From positions 558,001 to 622,000 of the forward strand of contig JAHRBS010000008.1 of assembly GCA_024305745.1 (NCBI GenBank): a stretch of 64,000 nucleotides of DNA. The letters run 5' to 3'. Position numbers and translations under genes: made by a program. The notes beneath the pieces are model-generated. The model saw only the letters and a program-made list of their open reading frames with translations, was not told the DNA's origin and ran no database searches. Positions 1 through 12,320 of the stretch are shown piece by piece. This stretch comes from Polyporus tsugae (lineage: Eukaryota; Basidiomycota; Agaricomycetes; Polyporales; Polyporaceae). The stretch's first letter is position 1, and each line of letters starts with the position of its first letter.

Positions 1-1156
1 CCCGCGCGGTTTCCCACTTGACACTCCGCGTCCGCGTCCCCAAAGCACTTCCCCCTCTCCCGTCTCAGATGGCGAACATACGCGTCCTTCCGGCTGAACG
101 TCTTCCTGCACCCGCCGATCATGAACATCCCCTTGTACTCGTACACGTTCTCCTCGCGCACGAACCCCTTCTGCACCCCGCATTCGAGCGCGTCGATGAC
201 CGGGACCCCACAGCAGACCCATGACGCGTCGTCGTCCGAGCGCGTGTGCGTCGCGACGTGCCGCTTCAAGTCAGGCGAGCGGTGGTTCCGCTGGACGTGG
301 GGGCAGTATGGGCACTTCCACCTGTTCGTCGTCATGGTTGTCGTGGGGCTCGACGAGCCGGGGGTGGAAGGCGGTGTGGGGACGTGGACGTTGCGACGTT
401 TGCTGACGACGAGACGGGGTCGCGACTGTGCGGGCTCCGGCGAGGGAGACAGGGAGTACGAGGAGTGAAGGGGAGAGGCAGAGCTTGAAGGGCCAGCTGG
501 GTGTACGTCGCCGAGATGATGCGGAGAGATGTGTCGATGGTGATGGGCTTCCGATGGCTTCGACATGGGCGAACGGTGCACCGGGGGGTCTCCATGCACA
601 TCGGGCACGAGAGATGTGATGAGAATTGGAGCGACGCACGGCACAGAAAACCCCTCGGGTTCGCGAGGTGCGACGCTGGAGGGCGAGATAGTCGGACGGC
701 ACTGAATGGATGCGGTATCATAGGTCATCACATCGTATTGGAAGTGCAACCGTGTATGGGGGTAGCGGAGGTCATAGTGCGAGCCTACGTCGTAGGGTCC
801 CGGTGGGATGGGGACATCCGAAGGGTGTGTTGAGAGAAGAGGCATAGGGTTGGCCATTGAAGGGAATCCAAAGGCTTGCCTGCACCGATATGTCAGTAAC
901 GTGGGGTAAAAGGTCCACAATCGACTCACTGTGCATAATCGAGCTCATGTTGGTGTACTGATGATGGCTCATCATACATAGATGGCTCATCAGTCATGAC
1001 ATGGTTCCAGACTAGGGCCAGGTCGTCGAGGTTGTCACCGACGAGGACAGGTTCGCTAGGAGGAGGTACTCCATTGGCTTCGTACGATGAGTACGAAGTT
1101 GCGCCATAGGAGTAAGTCAAGTGGTGAGAAGCGAAGTGAGTCGTAGAAGCATTCAT
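1..1156 (-). CDS. C2H2 zinc-finger protein (3' end cut by window edge)
   Basis: Probable DNA-binding regulator. Exon 1 (1156-930) starts at an ATG and encodes a Ser/Tyr-rich stretch. A 50-nt intron (929-880, GTGAGT...GTGCAG, branch ACTGAC) leads to exon 2 (879 to the edge), which stays open in one frame. A long Pro/Ser/His-rich, probably disordered region precedes the finger KCPYCPHV (genomic about 320), with spacing C-x2-C-x14-H-x3-H ending at RHVATH. A second Cys/His region follows (WVCCGVPVIDALECG, later GGCRKTFSRKDAYVRH). This pairing, with WxCCGVP after the first finger, is common in basidiomycete C2H2 proteins (family knowledge). About 368 residues are visible; the C-terminus lies outside. 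Target genes are unknown. Confidence 0.82.
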
Positions 1157-2570
1157 CCTGGGGGATGGGGAGGGAGACTTTGGGGCACAAGAGACTCGGG
1201 GGGTGTCGTTCCAGCCATGATGACTGGGGCTTTTATGGTGTATCGACTAGCAATGTGTCCAGGGCCCTGGGGCGGTCAATGTCATCGGGTACGGGTCCTT
1301 GGTCAAAACGCGGCGAGGAGACAAGCAGTCGCGCAGCCTGAGCCAGGATCGACCAAACAAGCATCCACAAAACTTGTCACCGTATCGACCCATCTTTCCA
1401 CGGTCCCTCCAGATCTTAGGCGCCTCCCTCTTCGCTTGTCACCCGAGCCCCGACAGATCCCGACATCCTCGGAGTGACCCATACTACTACTGTACTGATA
1501 CTATCACTGATAGTACTGTATCTGAGAGTGAGTCGCACCTCAAGTTCATCGGAGTCCATCCTCGAACAAAGCACTACGATTTTACCGCCAAGTTCTGCCC
1601 TGCTTGAGTGATTTTACTGCCTGGAACAATCTTGCGGCGATGTGACGATGATCACGGCCCACATTCAATGACTCGGAGTTCATCTGCAAACAGTGTGGCA
1701 TTAATCCACCATCGTCGTAAGTGGTCATGGCGTTCGAGTTGGGCTAATCATCAAGTCATCATTCTATGCACACTTGTACCCACGGATCTCTATCTCAAGT
1801 ATAGATATCTGTGCGTACTATAGTATTGCAGCCGCGCCAGACATCTCCATCCAACCGAGGTGGCCATCGACTCCAAGTATTGTCGTCGCGACCACGGGCA
1901 CTTAGATCGGTCCTCACGCCTGTAAGAAGCTTCAGGAATAAGCCTGCTTGACGTCGTTCCCGCCGAAGCTCGTTCACACCAGGGGAAAAGCTCGTGACTA
2001 ATACTTATCGCTCGGGTGTCTGCCGTGCTTCCCGTTCCACGTCGTGTCCACCATCTACATCTATTCATGACGAAGTACATTTGTGCTGGGATTGCTGTAG
2101 TTGGACGCTTCGGTGGGCATGGTGTACGTAGTTGCGGATGAGTCGCTCGCCTTCGGTTCCATACATGCATTTCACATGCGAGATCCATGGAAATTATACA
2201 GTGCTGGGATAATTACTACGGTCAATGTCATAGCGCGCTCCTAAACGACAGCTCGAACTTTGTATCACGGACTAAATGCAAGACAAGAGTGAGTACCCCA
2301 AAAAGCAAGATCGATAGCGAAGCAAACAAATCGGAAGCGATTGTTACGACGACGAGTGAATTTTTTGGAGGTATCGTAGCCAAAGCCGCGCTAATAGGAA
2401 GCCCACAGCGTATTCATATCCATGTTGTTCACCTGAGCTGCGGCAGCTGTTTCCTCGAGGAGATAACTAGAGTATTGAGGAGGAAATAGCGGAGCATTCT
2501 GGCCGCTACTTCCTCCAGGACCCTCAGTTCCTGATCAACAAGCCTTAACATGAGCTGGTCGTGCATGTGG
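1157..2570. other. Intergenic stretch, no supported gene
   Basis: Lies between the start of the C2H2 gene and the stop of the small Zn2Cys6 gene, so it holds the C2H2 promoter and the other gene's 3' flank. Frames reach about 130 codons (1790-2188, minus) but show no recognisable domain or splice structure. A perfect 17-bp palindrome (8-bp arms around one base) lies at 1499-1515. Confidence 0.5.
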
Positions 2571-3274
2571 CTAAGGAGATGCCATGATGTACTGACCGAC
2601 GAATGGCACATTGTCCCCGACAGCGGGTGAAATAGGAGAGGAACTATCGTTCGATGACTGGCCAGGAAAGCTCCGCCTGGCTGCCCGAGCGTGGTCGATG
2701 CAAGACGCGCCCAAGCCGCGTCTGACACAACGCTGGCAGGGACGCGCCGCGTCGCATGACTTCCGCATCCCGTGGCAGTTGGCGCACTGGCGGAAACAAC
2801 GACGTTCACCCACTATTCAACACACGAAGGGGCGAATAGACTCACCGCAACTGGGACGCGCGTACGAGAGCGTGAGTTCTCGAGCCTGGAGTTTAACTCC
2901 ACAGTCGAGGTCGATGAGTCGGTGCACGCCGTCATCGTGGTGGCCGGAGAGCCCTGCGCCGACGTGAGCACAGCAGAGCTTTCGAGGGCAGGCGCGTAGG
3001 TGTCATGGAAAGGAAATGGGAAGGGACTTGGGTGGGAATCACTGTGTTGGCTCCCGATGAGGGCTACGAGGAACGTCGTCCTCAGCACCATATACCAGCC
3101 TCGAGCGGTGGCCGACGTACCTTGGTAGCGCGAGAAAGGCATGGCGACGAACAGCTGCCCATCCAGCAAGTACAGTCGGTCCGCAGGTTCTGAGGGCAAG
3201 GAGGGTATAGCGGCGCCCGAAGTCGTTTCGTTGTACCGAAAACTGGAAGGATGTGGCATCGGTATCGGCGACAT
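2571..3274 (-). CDS. Minimal Zn2Cys6 zinc-cluster protein (195 aa)
   Basis: Putative fungal-type binuclear zinc-cluster DNA-binding protein. Exons are 3274-3121, 3063-2846 and 2786-2571, with introns of 57 nt (GTACGT...GTAG) and 59 nt (GTGAGT...CCAG). Exon lengths total 588 nt. The cluster opens the last exon: CANCHGMRKSC then DAARPCQRC, spacing C-x2-C-x6-C-x5-C-x2-C-x8-C, with the usual RPC-x2-C core. The second intron sits in phase 0 directly before the first Cys, after the basic RTRVPVA. Unlike typical Zn2Cys6 activators (600-1000 aa) there is no room for a fungal_trans middle-homology region, and the N-terminal 123 residues are unfamiliar. ATG 3274 was chosen; an upstream exon cannot be excluded. 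Same layout as the gene at 28806-29451. Confidence 0.72.
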
Positions 3275-5139
3275 CAAGGTGTCAACGGGACGGCTCTGAG
3301 GGGAAGACTTGGTTGGGAGGGGGGACGAGGGGGGTGCACACCCTGGGAGACTGGGGCTTCGGAACTATATGGCTTAGGATGAGGGGCCAGTGGCGCCCCC
3401 CACGCTCTGATTTGCGAGTACACAGCAAGTCCCGAATTAACATGGTGGAGCTGCGTAAGGAAATGGAATACCTACCATGATGCACAACAACAACAAACAA
3501 CCCGCTATCGCCGCCAAAGTTGCCAAATGCGATTCAGAGTTTCCGCGCTCCGCTGCGCGCGTCGGACGGCAGCAGAACTGCCGATAAGAAGGATTAACGT
3601 GATTGGTTGGATGGCCGTGATGTGGGGGACGCATCCAGTGCTGCACTAGTGTACACCCACGGCCAGACGTTACACGTGCTGTTAGCTGCTGTTACTCGCC
3701 CGCTCGGAATATACCTAGCGCTGATCGGGAAGTCTGCGGTCGTACAGCGGATGGAAGGTTGGGTAAAGCTGGCCGCCGCGGGGTCTGGGAGCTTCGCGAC
3801 CCTAGAACGGATCCATGGAAGACGGTTGAGTCCACCTGCCAGGGGGCACAGGTGACCCCAACCGCGACTCCATGTGTTGGTTACTTGCTGTCATCATCCT
3901 CCCGTTCAGCACCTCCGAGTCTGTGTACACCGACGATTTGTGGGCCGCCGGTAGCGCAATGTCCACGCTCTTCATGTCTGTACATAACCTTAAGTTGGGA
4001 CATTCCGGGCAGAGGTTCGGAGTCCGGAGACGGCTGCGCCCCTCCAACTTGAACAAACGCATTGCAAATTTGCAATGTCGAAGAGACTATCTGGGTTTCG
4101 GAGATTCCAGACCGCATGCTGGCCGTTGCGCTGAAAGACGAAACTGCGGCAGTCCGAGTGATTGCGACGGTAGAGGCGGAGGTCCAGATGACACTCACAG
4201 TTACGAGACCTGTGGCTCAAACGCCCGCCGTTTTGGATACTGGCGAGGTCGTCGCCCGTAGGGAACAAATGACTGCTAGTAGCCTCGTGAATGAGACATG
4301 GGCACCAAAGCCCTAGCCGTCGATAACAGGCGGGGTCTCGGAGGCCGTAGGGAGTGGTAGGACGGGGGACACGGGGATGAAGGTGAACGTGGAGGGACCT
4401 CACCGAAAAAAATCAATCATGAGGACTTCAAGGTTACGGAGTTGTCTTCCCGCGACGAAATCCAGGTTCCAAATGAAAGCAGGGTCCTTATGGTTTGCGC
4501 TCGGTGCTCACCGCGAAATCCACGAACTTGATTGTTCCCAATTGTCTAGCCTTGGTTCGAGGTAGGAATTCGGAGATGCGATACGGCATATGGGTAATAT
4601 TCAAGTCCGACCGCTGAAGGATGTTTGGATTCAAGATACACCTATAAGTCGTTAGCCTGAGGGACCTCTATGGGCAACAGCTCACCTCTCGCCTGAGACT
4701 CCGGCATCGAGACATAGGTCCCCTAAGCCCTTGTTGGACTCGGTAGAACTATAGAAGAGGTTAAGTTTAGTAAGGCTGTAAGACAGTGCAACGGCCCTGG
4801 CAAATTTTACTTGTGGACGGCTACTTACCGGCGTACCGTATATTCGCGACTTGTAGTACCATTAGTCAAACATAGTAAGGGGGTGGCCGCGCGCGTCGTC
4901 TGCGTCCCGAATGGCCACGACCGCGGAGTCCGAGCGGCGTGGCAAAGTTCTGCTAAGCGCCTGCACGCGTTTGGTACGCGTCTGTCACGTGGACGGCCTG
5001 GGATTGACGTATCGGCGCCGTGTGGGGCAAAGACAGCTGTTTGTCTGCAACCCTCATCCCGCCGCTCCTTATCCCCTCTGTATTCTACTATCTCGCAGTC
5101 TCTATCCTATCTGGCATCTAGTCTCGTATCTCCTCAAAA
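3275..5139. other. Intergenic stretch, no supported gene
   Basis: Separates the small Zn2Cys6 gene (-) from Lunapark (+), so it should hold both promoters. Overlapping frames of 80-140 codons on both strands at 3800-4400 contradict each other and match no family I know. The readthrough frame at 4811-5638 becomes Lunapark coding only after its first intron. Confidence 0.45.
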
Positions 5140-7032
5140 ATGGGTATCTTCACCGGGTGGTTCAAGAAGGTGCGGTACCGTTTCCCTGCGTTTGGTGCCA
5201 CCATGCCTTGCTGACACCACCTTTCACCTTTGCTGCGTTCAGAGCCAACCCGAAGATTACGAACAGGTCTTGGCCCTGCTATCGCAGGACGTTCAGAAAC
5301 GGCAGACCCGCCTCTCTGAGATCCGACTGCGAGAACGGCGGGCGACCCTACTGGTTTCGGTGTACGCGCTCCTCGCATGGCTCGCATACACGACACTGTG
5401 GTACATGGACTTCCTGCCCAACCTCACAACACACAAGAGGTCAAGTAATTTCGAGAGAACGACCAAAGCGGTCCCGGTCTTTGTTGGACCCATCGTGTAC
5501 GTCGTGTTTTTTTGTCTGTATTTCGCCCCGTCTGCTACATCGCGGGGATTGGGTGTCGGGGTGGAGCACCTCGGGACATGCACGCGTGCCTCTTCTCAAG
5601 AGGTTTTCTGGTTGATATTTGGACGGATGGACACGTAGGGTGCTGGCAGGCCCTGGCCTCTGGTGTGCGAGGGAGAGCCGAGGTCGTCTGTTAGGCGTAT
5701 CGCGTAGTGGTTTGGTCTGGCCAATACAAGACAGGCTCAGCTTGCCGTGTAACTCCATTTGGGCGTTTGATGGCCGCACGAGTGCTGTATGAGTTATGGT
5801 GCCCACCAAGAGTGATGCGCCCATAACTTAACATGCACGATTGGGAGAACGTCGCGGATTGTTGTTGTCTAATGACGTGGTTGTTGTTGCTTTGTCGCAT
5901 TGTACTCTTCGTTATATCGCGAGCTGACCATGTCGTTGCTAGTATTCTCTTCATTCGGAGAATAGTGCAAATATGGTACACCCGGATCGGCGATGCCGAA
6001 GGTTCGTTTAAGTACCTTTCGGGTTCTTTTCTGACTCCACGACTAACTACCTATATCCCTTTAGAGAAGGCGTTGGTGAAGCTGCGCAAGCAGCAGCGCG
6101 ACAAGATTGAAGAAGTCAAGCAGAAGAGCAACTACTACTCCATGCGCAACCTCATCGAGCGATACGAAGGTGGCTCCGGGCCCGACAGTCCTGGTCTTCG
6201 CCGTCGTATACCCCCAACACCTCAAGGGCAACCCCCCATTCCCGTCCCCGTTCCTCAGCAGCAACAGCAGAGTGCGCCTCAGACGCCACAGCGTGGCGGC
6301 CTGCAAGTGAATCTGCAGACGCCCGCTCAAGGATCGTTGACACCTGGGCTGCAGCAGCAGCTTTCTCGTGAGTAGACGGTTATTCTTATACAAGGGGGTG
6401 GATCATTGTGCTGGTGACATTCGCGCGCGCGTTTCACATGTTGATCTTTGGCTGTATCATGGGTTCCCCTGGTTGACACCGCTTTGCGCCACGTCCTAGG
6501 AATCCGATGCATTGCCATCCCGATCCGCAAGGATGGTTGACTGACGTCGATTGCTTTCCGTGCAGCTTCTCCTCAGCGCCCCCTCCCTCCCCCACGCAAA
6601 CAGTGGTTCGACAAGCTCGCCGATGCCATCCTTGGCGACGAAGATGCGTCAGCTCCGGGTGCCGCCTCTCGCTACGCCCTTATCTGTCAGAAGTGCTTCT
6701 CGCATAATGGACTCGTCAAGGAGAGCCAGTGGGAAGATACACGTGAGTTCCATGTCGCTTCGCCTTTGTTATATGCGCGAAGAAGAGGCTGTAGCTGACG
6801 GTTTGGGACCGCCTCCGCAGAATATATGTGCCCCAAGTGCGGTTATTTCAACCCCTCCGCGCGCACGCTCCGCGAGATCAAGGAGGGCAAAAAATCGCTG
6901 TCGCCGGATGGTCGCTCGCCAGTCTCGCCGTCAGTGCCAGCTGCTCCGAGCCACGTCGCTTCTCCAACGGCAACATTTCCCAGCGCGCGGGTCCCGACAG
7001 ATACGGATACGAGCATGGACGTCGACTCATGA
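5140..7032 (+). CDS. LNP1: Lunapark-family ER junction protein
   Basis: Lunapark stabilises three-way junctions of tubular ER. Six exons (5140-5169, 5243-5496, 5943-6001, 6065-6367, 6566-6742, 6821-7032) give 344 aa. An N-terminal basic/coiled-coil stretch (QRDKIEEVK follows later) surrounds two close hydrophobic segments, ATLLVSVYALLAWLAYTTLW and VPVFVGPIVILFIRRIVQIW, which form the family's ER hairpin. A Pro/Gln-rich linker follows. The C-terminal zinc finger is a CxxC pair in ICQKCFSHNGL and a second in YMCPKCGYFNP, the hallmark of Lunapark. The start is the ATG opening MGIFTGWFKK. Intron 2 (5497-5942) is 446 nt and intron 4 (6368-6565) is 198 nt, both long beside 55-78 nt elsewhere. Identification is firm. 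Confidence 0.93.
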
Positions 7033-8318
7033 GCTTCAGGCTGTGAGTGTTGCGCCTTTATAAGGACTAGTAGGTGTGGCACGCTCCTACTTATAGCATG
7101 CGGTCGTCATGCACAGTACTATAGCACACGACCGGACAGTGGGAGGAACTGGATGGACACTTGGGCAATCGGTCTTCATTTGTCTAATACTCCATTTCCT
7201 GTATATCCTTACTAGTAGTCCTAGTAGTGTGGATCGGGGCGCTGAGGCCACGAGGGTACATGGCGGTGGCCGCCGTGGTTATCAGAATCTTCCTTTTAAT
7301 CTTCGAAGGGGCGTACGGTACTGCATTCGCCTAGGCTGGGTGTTCCGAAAACTCCCGCACTTGGATTAAGACAAGCATGCTGGGGCAGTGATGGGGAGGC
7401 CTGAGGTGTTGTTGCCATTGGACAAGTACGTTTCCAGCCTCGAATCCGATCGTACGGTAACAGGCTGACTGACCTTCGAGCCAGGGGTTTGCCCATGGTA
7501 GCGCCTCGCTGTGTGACTCGTTTGCTATGTCGAACTTGCACTGGGAATGCAGGTACTACTGTACATACTACTTCAGGTTCAGCGCTCGTGTCTATGTGGG
7601 GACGCTGAGGGCCCGTTTATTCCGGTGGTTGGGCGACAGCAAGGGATCTGTAGCGGCACCTTGGACATTCGACGCTCAGTGCCTCAAGGTCCGCACTCAT
7701 CTGACGGTGTACAAGTCGCCCGAAGTAATCCGGCTCGGACGCGTTGAAGAGACTCCCCAGTGCGCATTCAATCTCGCATTGATTGCTTCAGGCATCGTTT
7801 GGCCGATATCGGGTGTTGGTCAGCCGCGGTCCGCTACCAATGTAGGAAAGCAATTGGCCAAGGTGCTCAGGCCTCAGAATCACGATGAGATAGGCCGGCG
7901 CGCGTCTTTAGGAGGGCCGAGGCGTTTATGTCCATGCCGCGAGGCTGTGCTCCCTGTCTTCGCATTGCCTCCTTGCAATTTGCCGCCACAGACGGCGGAG
8001 AATGTCGCGAGGGTAGACATCGGCACCCGGTGCGAGCCTGGACGTCCCGAGGCACAAGACGCTCCGCCCACTTGTCAATCAGTTGACTGACTACCTGCCC
8101 CTTTGGCAGTGTCAAGTGTCGGAGGGGGTTACATATATATAAACTCACGTCCACCGACACAACTTCTCACATCTTCCCCTTGTCTTCCCACCACAGCTCT
8201 ATCTCCACCCAGTACCGAGAGGGGGCCAGATCCGTCCCGCAGCACTCATATATACACCACACCCTCCTAACCGGCTTCTCCTTCCCACCACCCCACATCC
8301 CCACAGCCTCAGACCACG
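7033..8318. other. Intergenic stretch, upstream region of the SPFH gene
   Basis: Holds the Lunapark 3' flank and the SPFH promoter. A 187-codon plus frame (7527-8090) shows no recognisable domain and was not accepted as a gene. A TATA-like element and a C/T-rich leader occupy the last 185 bases. Confidence 0.5.
8134..8143 (+). promoter_or_regulatory. TATA-box candidate for the SPFH gene
   Basis: TATATATAAA lies 176 bases upstream of the ATG at 8319. It is followed by a C-rich, CCACA-containing leader typical of fungal 5' UTRs. The transcription start is inferred, not observed. Confidence 0.5.
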
Positions 8319-10795
8319 ATGTCGAGCGTTGGCGATGCAACGACGGTCGTGGACGGCCACACGGCGAACACGAGTTACTACTTACATGCGCACGGGAACG
8401 GCAAGACGCGCTATCACGACGACGCGGCGTTGAAGAAGCCTCATCGCGAGCTGTCCGCGGCCAACTTCGCGACCGCGGTGGACTACATGGAGGAGGAGCG
8501 CCCGTTCTTTGTCAAGATCGGCAAGGACGGGCTCATCGGGGCGCTGCAGAAGCTCGACGGGCAGCTGAGGAACGTGCGTGTCTTCTCCTGTTGTGCGCCT
8601 GCGTGTGGCGCTTCGAGAGAGAGAGCGGCGCGCTGACTGGATTTTGGGTTGATGCAGGCGGGGCGACCACATATCTTGTCTACGAAGGTGTGTGCTCTGA
8701 GCGTTATATGGCTGGGTCCCAATCCTGGGAGACGGACGCGCTGATGGCGGTGCTCGTTTTCTTTTTGTAGGGACCGACGGATTGGATAGGGAAGGAAGTC
8801 ACGCCGGGACAGATCGGCCTCATCAACCACGGTGGTCTCCCCAAGATCCTCACCCACGCCGGACGGTACCCCGGCTTCCCGCTCCGCAACTGGTGGGCGC
8901 GGACGTGGGCGGGCACCTGTGGCTGTACGTTCCACATCTCCCTTTGTGAACTGTGAGCTGTGAACCGAACGGGGGCTGATCTCCCTTGACAGTGTCGGAC
9001 ACGGTGATCGAGTTCAACGGCCTGACGGTGGTGCAGGTGTCGCAGAACCAGGCGGCGGTCGTGTCGGACCCGCAGAACCACGTGTTTGTGATCAAGAACT
9101 CGGGCTTCGTCGCGTACGCGATCGAAGGGACGTACAACGTGCTCTCGATCGTCGACCAGACGCACCTGCCGAAGAAGATCCAAGACAGGATCACGGGCGT
9201 TGTGCTCGGATGGTGCGTTGCGTGGCTCGCGTGGTGGCGTCCTGCCTACTGTGTTCCGGGTGCTGACTGGGGGGATACGCGTTTGCAGGAGCCACGAGGT
9301 AACAATGAAGAGCCAGACGGGGGGCGGTCAGAACCAGGACTACGTCGTGGCGCTCTTGTGAGGATATCTATATTCTGGGTGCCTGGAGTTCAGGGGGTCT
9401 GATTGCGGTTATTTCTTGATAGTTTGAACATTCCCGCGAACAACTGTGCGATCTTGCAGAAGGGAGATGACCTCGAGCTCCTCCCTGCCGGACAGCATTA
9501 CATCACGTCACCGAACGTGACGCTCCGCGGGCTGTTCACGCTCGGGGAGAACCAGTTGGAGATGCCTACCAAGGACATGTGAGGCGTTCGTTGTGCGAGT
9601 CTCGACGGAAACCTGACTACCTCTGTCCAGCTTTACACGAGACCAGGTCCCCGTCAGCTTGACGATCTACCTTAAGTGGTGAGTTGCAAAGACCAGTTCG
9701 GTTTCGACATTCTGCTCACGGGCTGTTTGAAGGCAATTGACAGAGCCGCTCAAGCTGACGACACACGGCTACAACACGCCTTATGACGCGCTTCGGTATG
9801 TTTCCGCCAGGTTATTCGGCCTGATCTTCACGTTCTAATCCGATGTCCAGGGATAAGACCCAGTCGATCCTCACGCAGATCGTCGCTCACTGTGAGTAGC
9901 AGATTACGACGCGAATGGAAATGGGGCTGACATTGTAGCGTGACCAGTGGACTACAGCTCCATGGTCAAGCAGCGCTCCCTCGGTCCTGACAACCTGGAG
10001 GAGGGAGGCGACGCTTCGTCCGCATTCCTCGACGCTCTCCGGACGCGCGCGATGGACGACTTGCACCTCGCTGCCCTGGAATACGGGATCATCATGAAGG
10101 ATCTTGGTAAGTTGCAGAACGTGTGCGCGACCTCACAGGCGGGGACTAACGTGGCATGGTAGCCGTCATCGACAGGCAGTTCAAGGGCGACATCGCTCAG
10201 ACGATGGACAAGCTCACCACCCGTGCACTCCAGGCACAAGTCGAGGCTGCCGTACGTCGTCTCGTACCCTGGGCCGCCAGCGAACTCCCTGGCTAACCTG
10301 TTACGCAGAACGTCGACCGCGAGAACAGCAACAAGATCAAGCAGGAGGAGGGCACCCTCTCGGTCGCCCGCGTCAAGGCACAGGTCCAGAACGTCAGTAC
10401 TCAGCCGTTCCCCCTAATCGTGCCGGACCATTGACAATACTAACGCGTCCCCCGCTCCTGTACAGACGAAAGCCGATGCAGAGGCGTACAGCGTCGTCAG
10501 GGCCGCCGAGGCGCAGGCGAAGCGCACGCAGATCGAGGCCGAGGCGCAGGCCAAGGCGACGCGCCTCGGCGCGGAAGCAGAGGCCGAGGCGGTCCGCATG
10601 CGGGCCGCGGCGGACGCGGCGGTCACCGACCAGTTCGCGCGCGAGATGGAGCTGCGGCGGACGGAGGTCAAGCGCGTGTCCGCGTTCGGGGACAAGACCG
10701 TGTTCGTGCCCACGGATGGGCTCGGGTCGCAGCTTGGGGGGTCGATGGCGACGGGCTTCGCGGCGGGGTTGGGCGCGGACGGAAGGAAGGCGTGA
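8319..10795 (+). CDS. SPFH/band-7 domain protein (flotillin/vacuolin-like)
   Basis: Membrane-scaffold-type SPFH protein. Thirteen exons total 1698 nt (565 aa): 8319-8573, 8658-8687, 8771-8924, 8993-9212, 9289-9357, 9423-9578, 9631-9678, 9733-9795, 9851-9891, 9948-10106, 10163-10251, 10309-10392, 10466-10795. The N-terminal half has the repeated beta structure around FVIKNSGFVAYAIEGTYNVL. The band-7 core runs through LLPAGQHYITSPNVTLRGLF and FTRDQVPVSLTIYLKW. The C-terminal part is a long Ala/Glu/Arg helix (QAKRTQIEAEAQAKATRLGA and on), as in flotillins and vacuolins. A Gly/Ala-rich tail ends in GADGRKA. No signal peptide or clear membrane segment is seen, so association is probably peripheral. 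The exact subfamily is not certain. Confidence 0.87.
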
Positions 10796-12320
10796 GGGGG
10801 CGAAGGGGATCGCGTGTTCGATGGACGTTGTTGAGTGAATTGAATTCGTATTCTGTAGTATGCGTGACGCCTGGCGTCATCTGACCACCCTCATTCTTTG
10901 TACTTGTACTTGTACTGTGATCACGGACTCTACTTACCGGCTTTAGTTGTTCACCATATCGCTTTGCGGTTTATGTTCTGGAATTCGACATCATATACCA
11001 CCATCCTTTATATTTATGCCAATTCTCACCATCGCAGCACTCCGCCTGACGCCACAGGGCAAACCACAGTTGCCCCCAAGGACGCATCCATCCATCAGCT
11101 GTATCTGCATCTTTCTTCGCTGGACGACATCAAGTAGAGCCAGGAGGCACAAATTCGACTCCCATGAATATATTGTACGCGTACGCTCATGAACGTGCAC
11201 CGCAAAGCCATTTCCGAGATGACCACAGTTTGGGGGAAGACGCGCCAGAACGCACGCGGATCCGGATCGCCACCTTCGGTGGAATGAGGAACCTGAAAGT
11301 CGGATCCGCGACAATTGAAAAGTTTCGCCTTCAAGCTTCAACACTATGGCTATGCGCATATGGAACGTATTACCGTTTCTCCGACGATATCCCTTAAAAT
11401 CGGATGTAGGTACGCCCACCCACTTTCCTACCTGAGTCGAGGGCACACAAGATTTGTTGCAGATCGTGGCTATCCATATCAATGTCTTCCGCTTGTGCAG
11501 CCTGGGCGAATAAACACCCTCCGCGTCCGGGCCGGATGCAACTTAATATGAATCCCGGGCGAACTCCGACGCTGAGAGGAAAAGGACAGACGATGTCCGC
11601 GATGGGAGGATGGGCGCAAGGACGACCGTGCGGATGCTGAAGCGATAAGCGTAATTATGTGTTGGAAGTTGCGACGGTTGTCGGTCGATACGTAAGATCG
11701 CGGCTCACGACAGCGGTGCGTGAAAGAGGGCGGAGGCTCCGCGGCAGTGACGCAGGTTCCTGAGTTTCGTGAGACTCGGAGAAGCCACCCCAACAAGCAA
11801 GTTGGAGTGTGGCGACATATCAAAGTGGCGGAAGGACGGCAGATGGAGAACGATGATGGAGGCGGGCGTCCATGCTTAGCGCTGTGATGAGCGTTGGTCG
11901 ATAGAGGGGGGCAGGACCATACTGTATGTGCGCTGGGATTGGGATCGGCGAGGCGACCTCATCGATGGCAGAGGCTGGGGAGTGGGCAGTAAGCGCGGCG
12001 GTGAGTAGGAGCCAACGGTCTAGATTCGCCCGATTGGGCTGATTGGCCGGTGTTCCCTTTCTGGGCGATGACGCACCACACGTGACGTGAGATTACCCAG
12101 TGTACCGGATTGGGCAGAGAGAGACGAAGATTCAGCGTCGATACCGCAACTCCTACTTAAACCATCTCCATCTCCATCTCCTCCTCCAGTCGACATCTCT
12201 TTGCTTCCCATCCTCTCTCCCCCTCCTCATACTCTCCAATCCGCTTCCATCTACTTACCCGTTCTGTCTTCCACACCCTCTCCCTGAACCTCATCCTCCC
12301 CGTCTCCACAACCCCCAACC
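10796..12320. other. Intergenic stretch, upstream region of the trehalose gene
   Basis: About 1.5 kb with no supported gene; frames reach at most about 180 codons and overlap the 5' end of the next gene. The last 150 bases are a C/T-rich leader (repeated CTCCATCTC-type runs) before the ATG at 12321. AGGGG/CCCCT pentamers resembling the yeast STRE occur (for example near 11905), but in G+C-rich DNA they are weak evidence of stress control. Confidence 0.45.

Noticed and set aside
4811..5638. 275-codon frame as an N-terminal extension of Lunapark
   Set aside because: It reads through intron 1 and lacks the family's start. ATG 5140 with a 10-codon exon restores the Lunapark N-terminus.
7527..8090. 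187-codon plus-strand open frame
   Set aside because: No recognisable domain, no splice partners and unremarkable composition; it sits in the promoter region of the SPFH gene.
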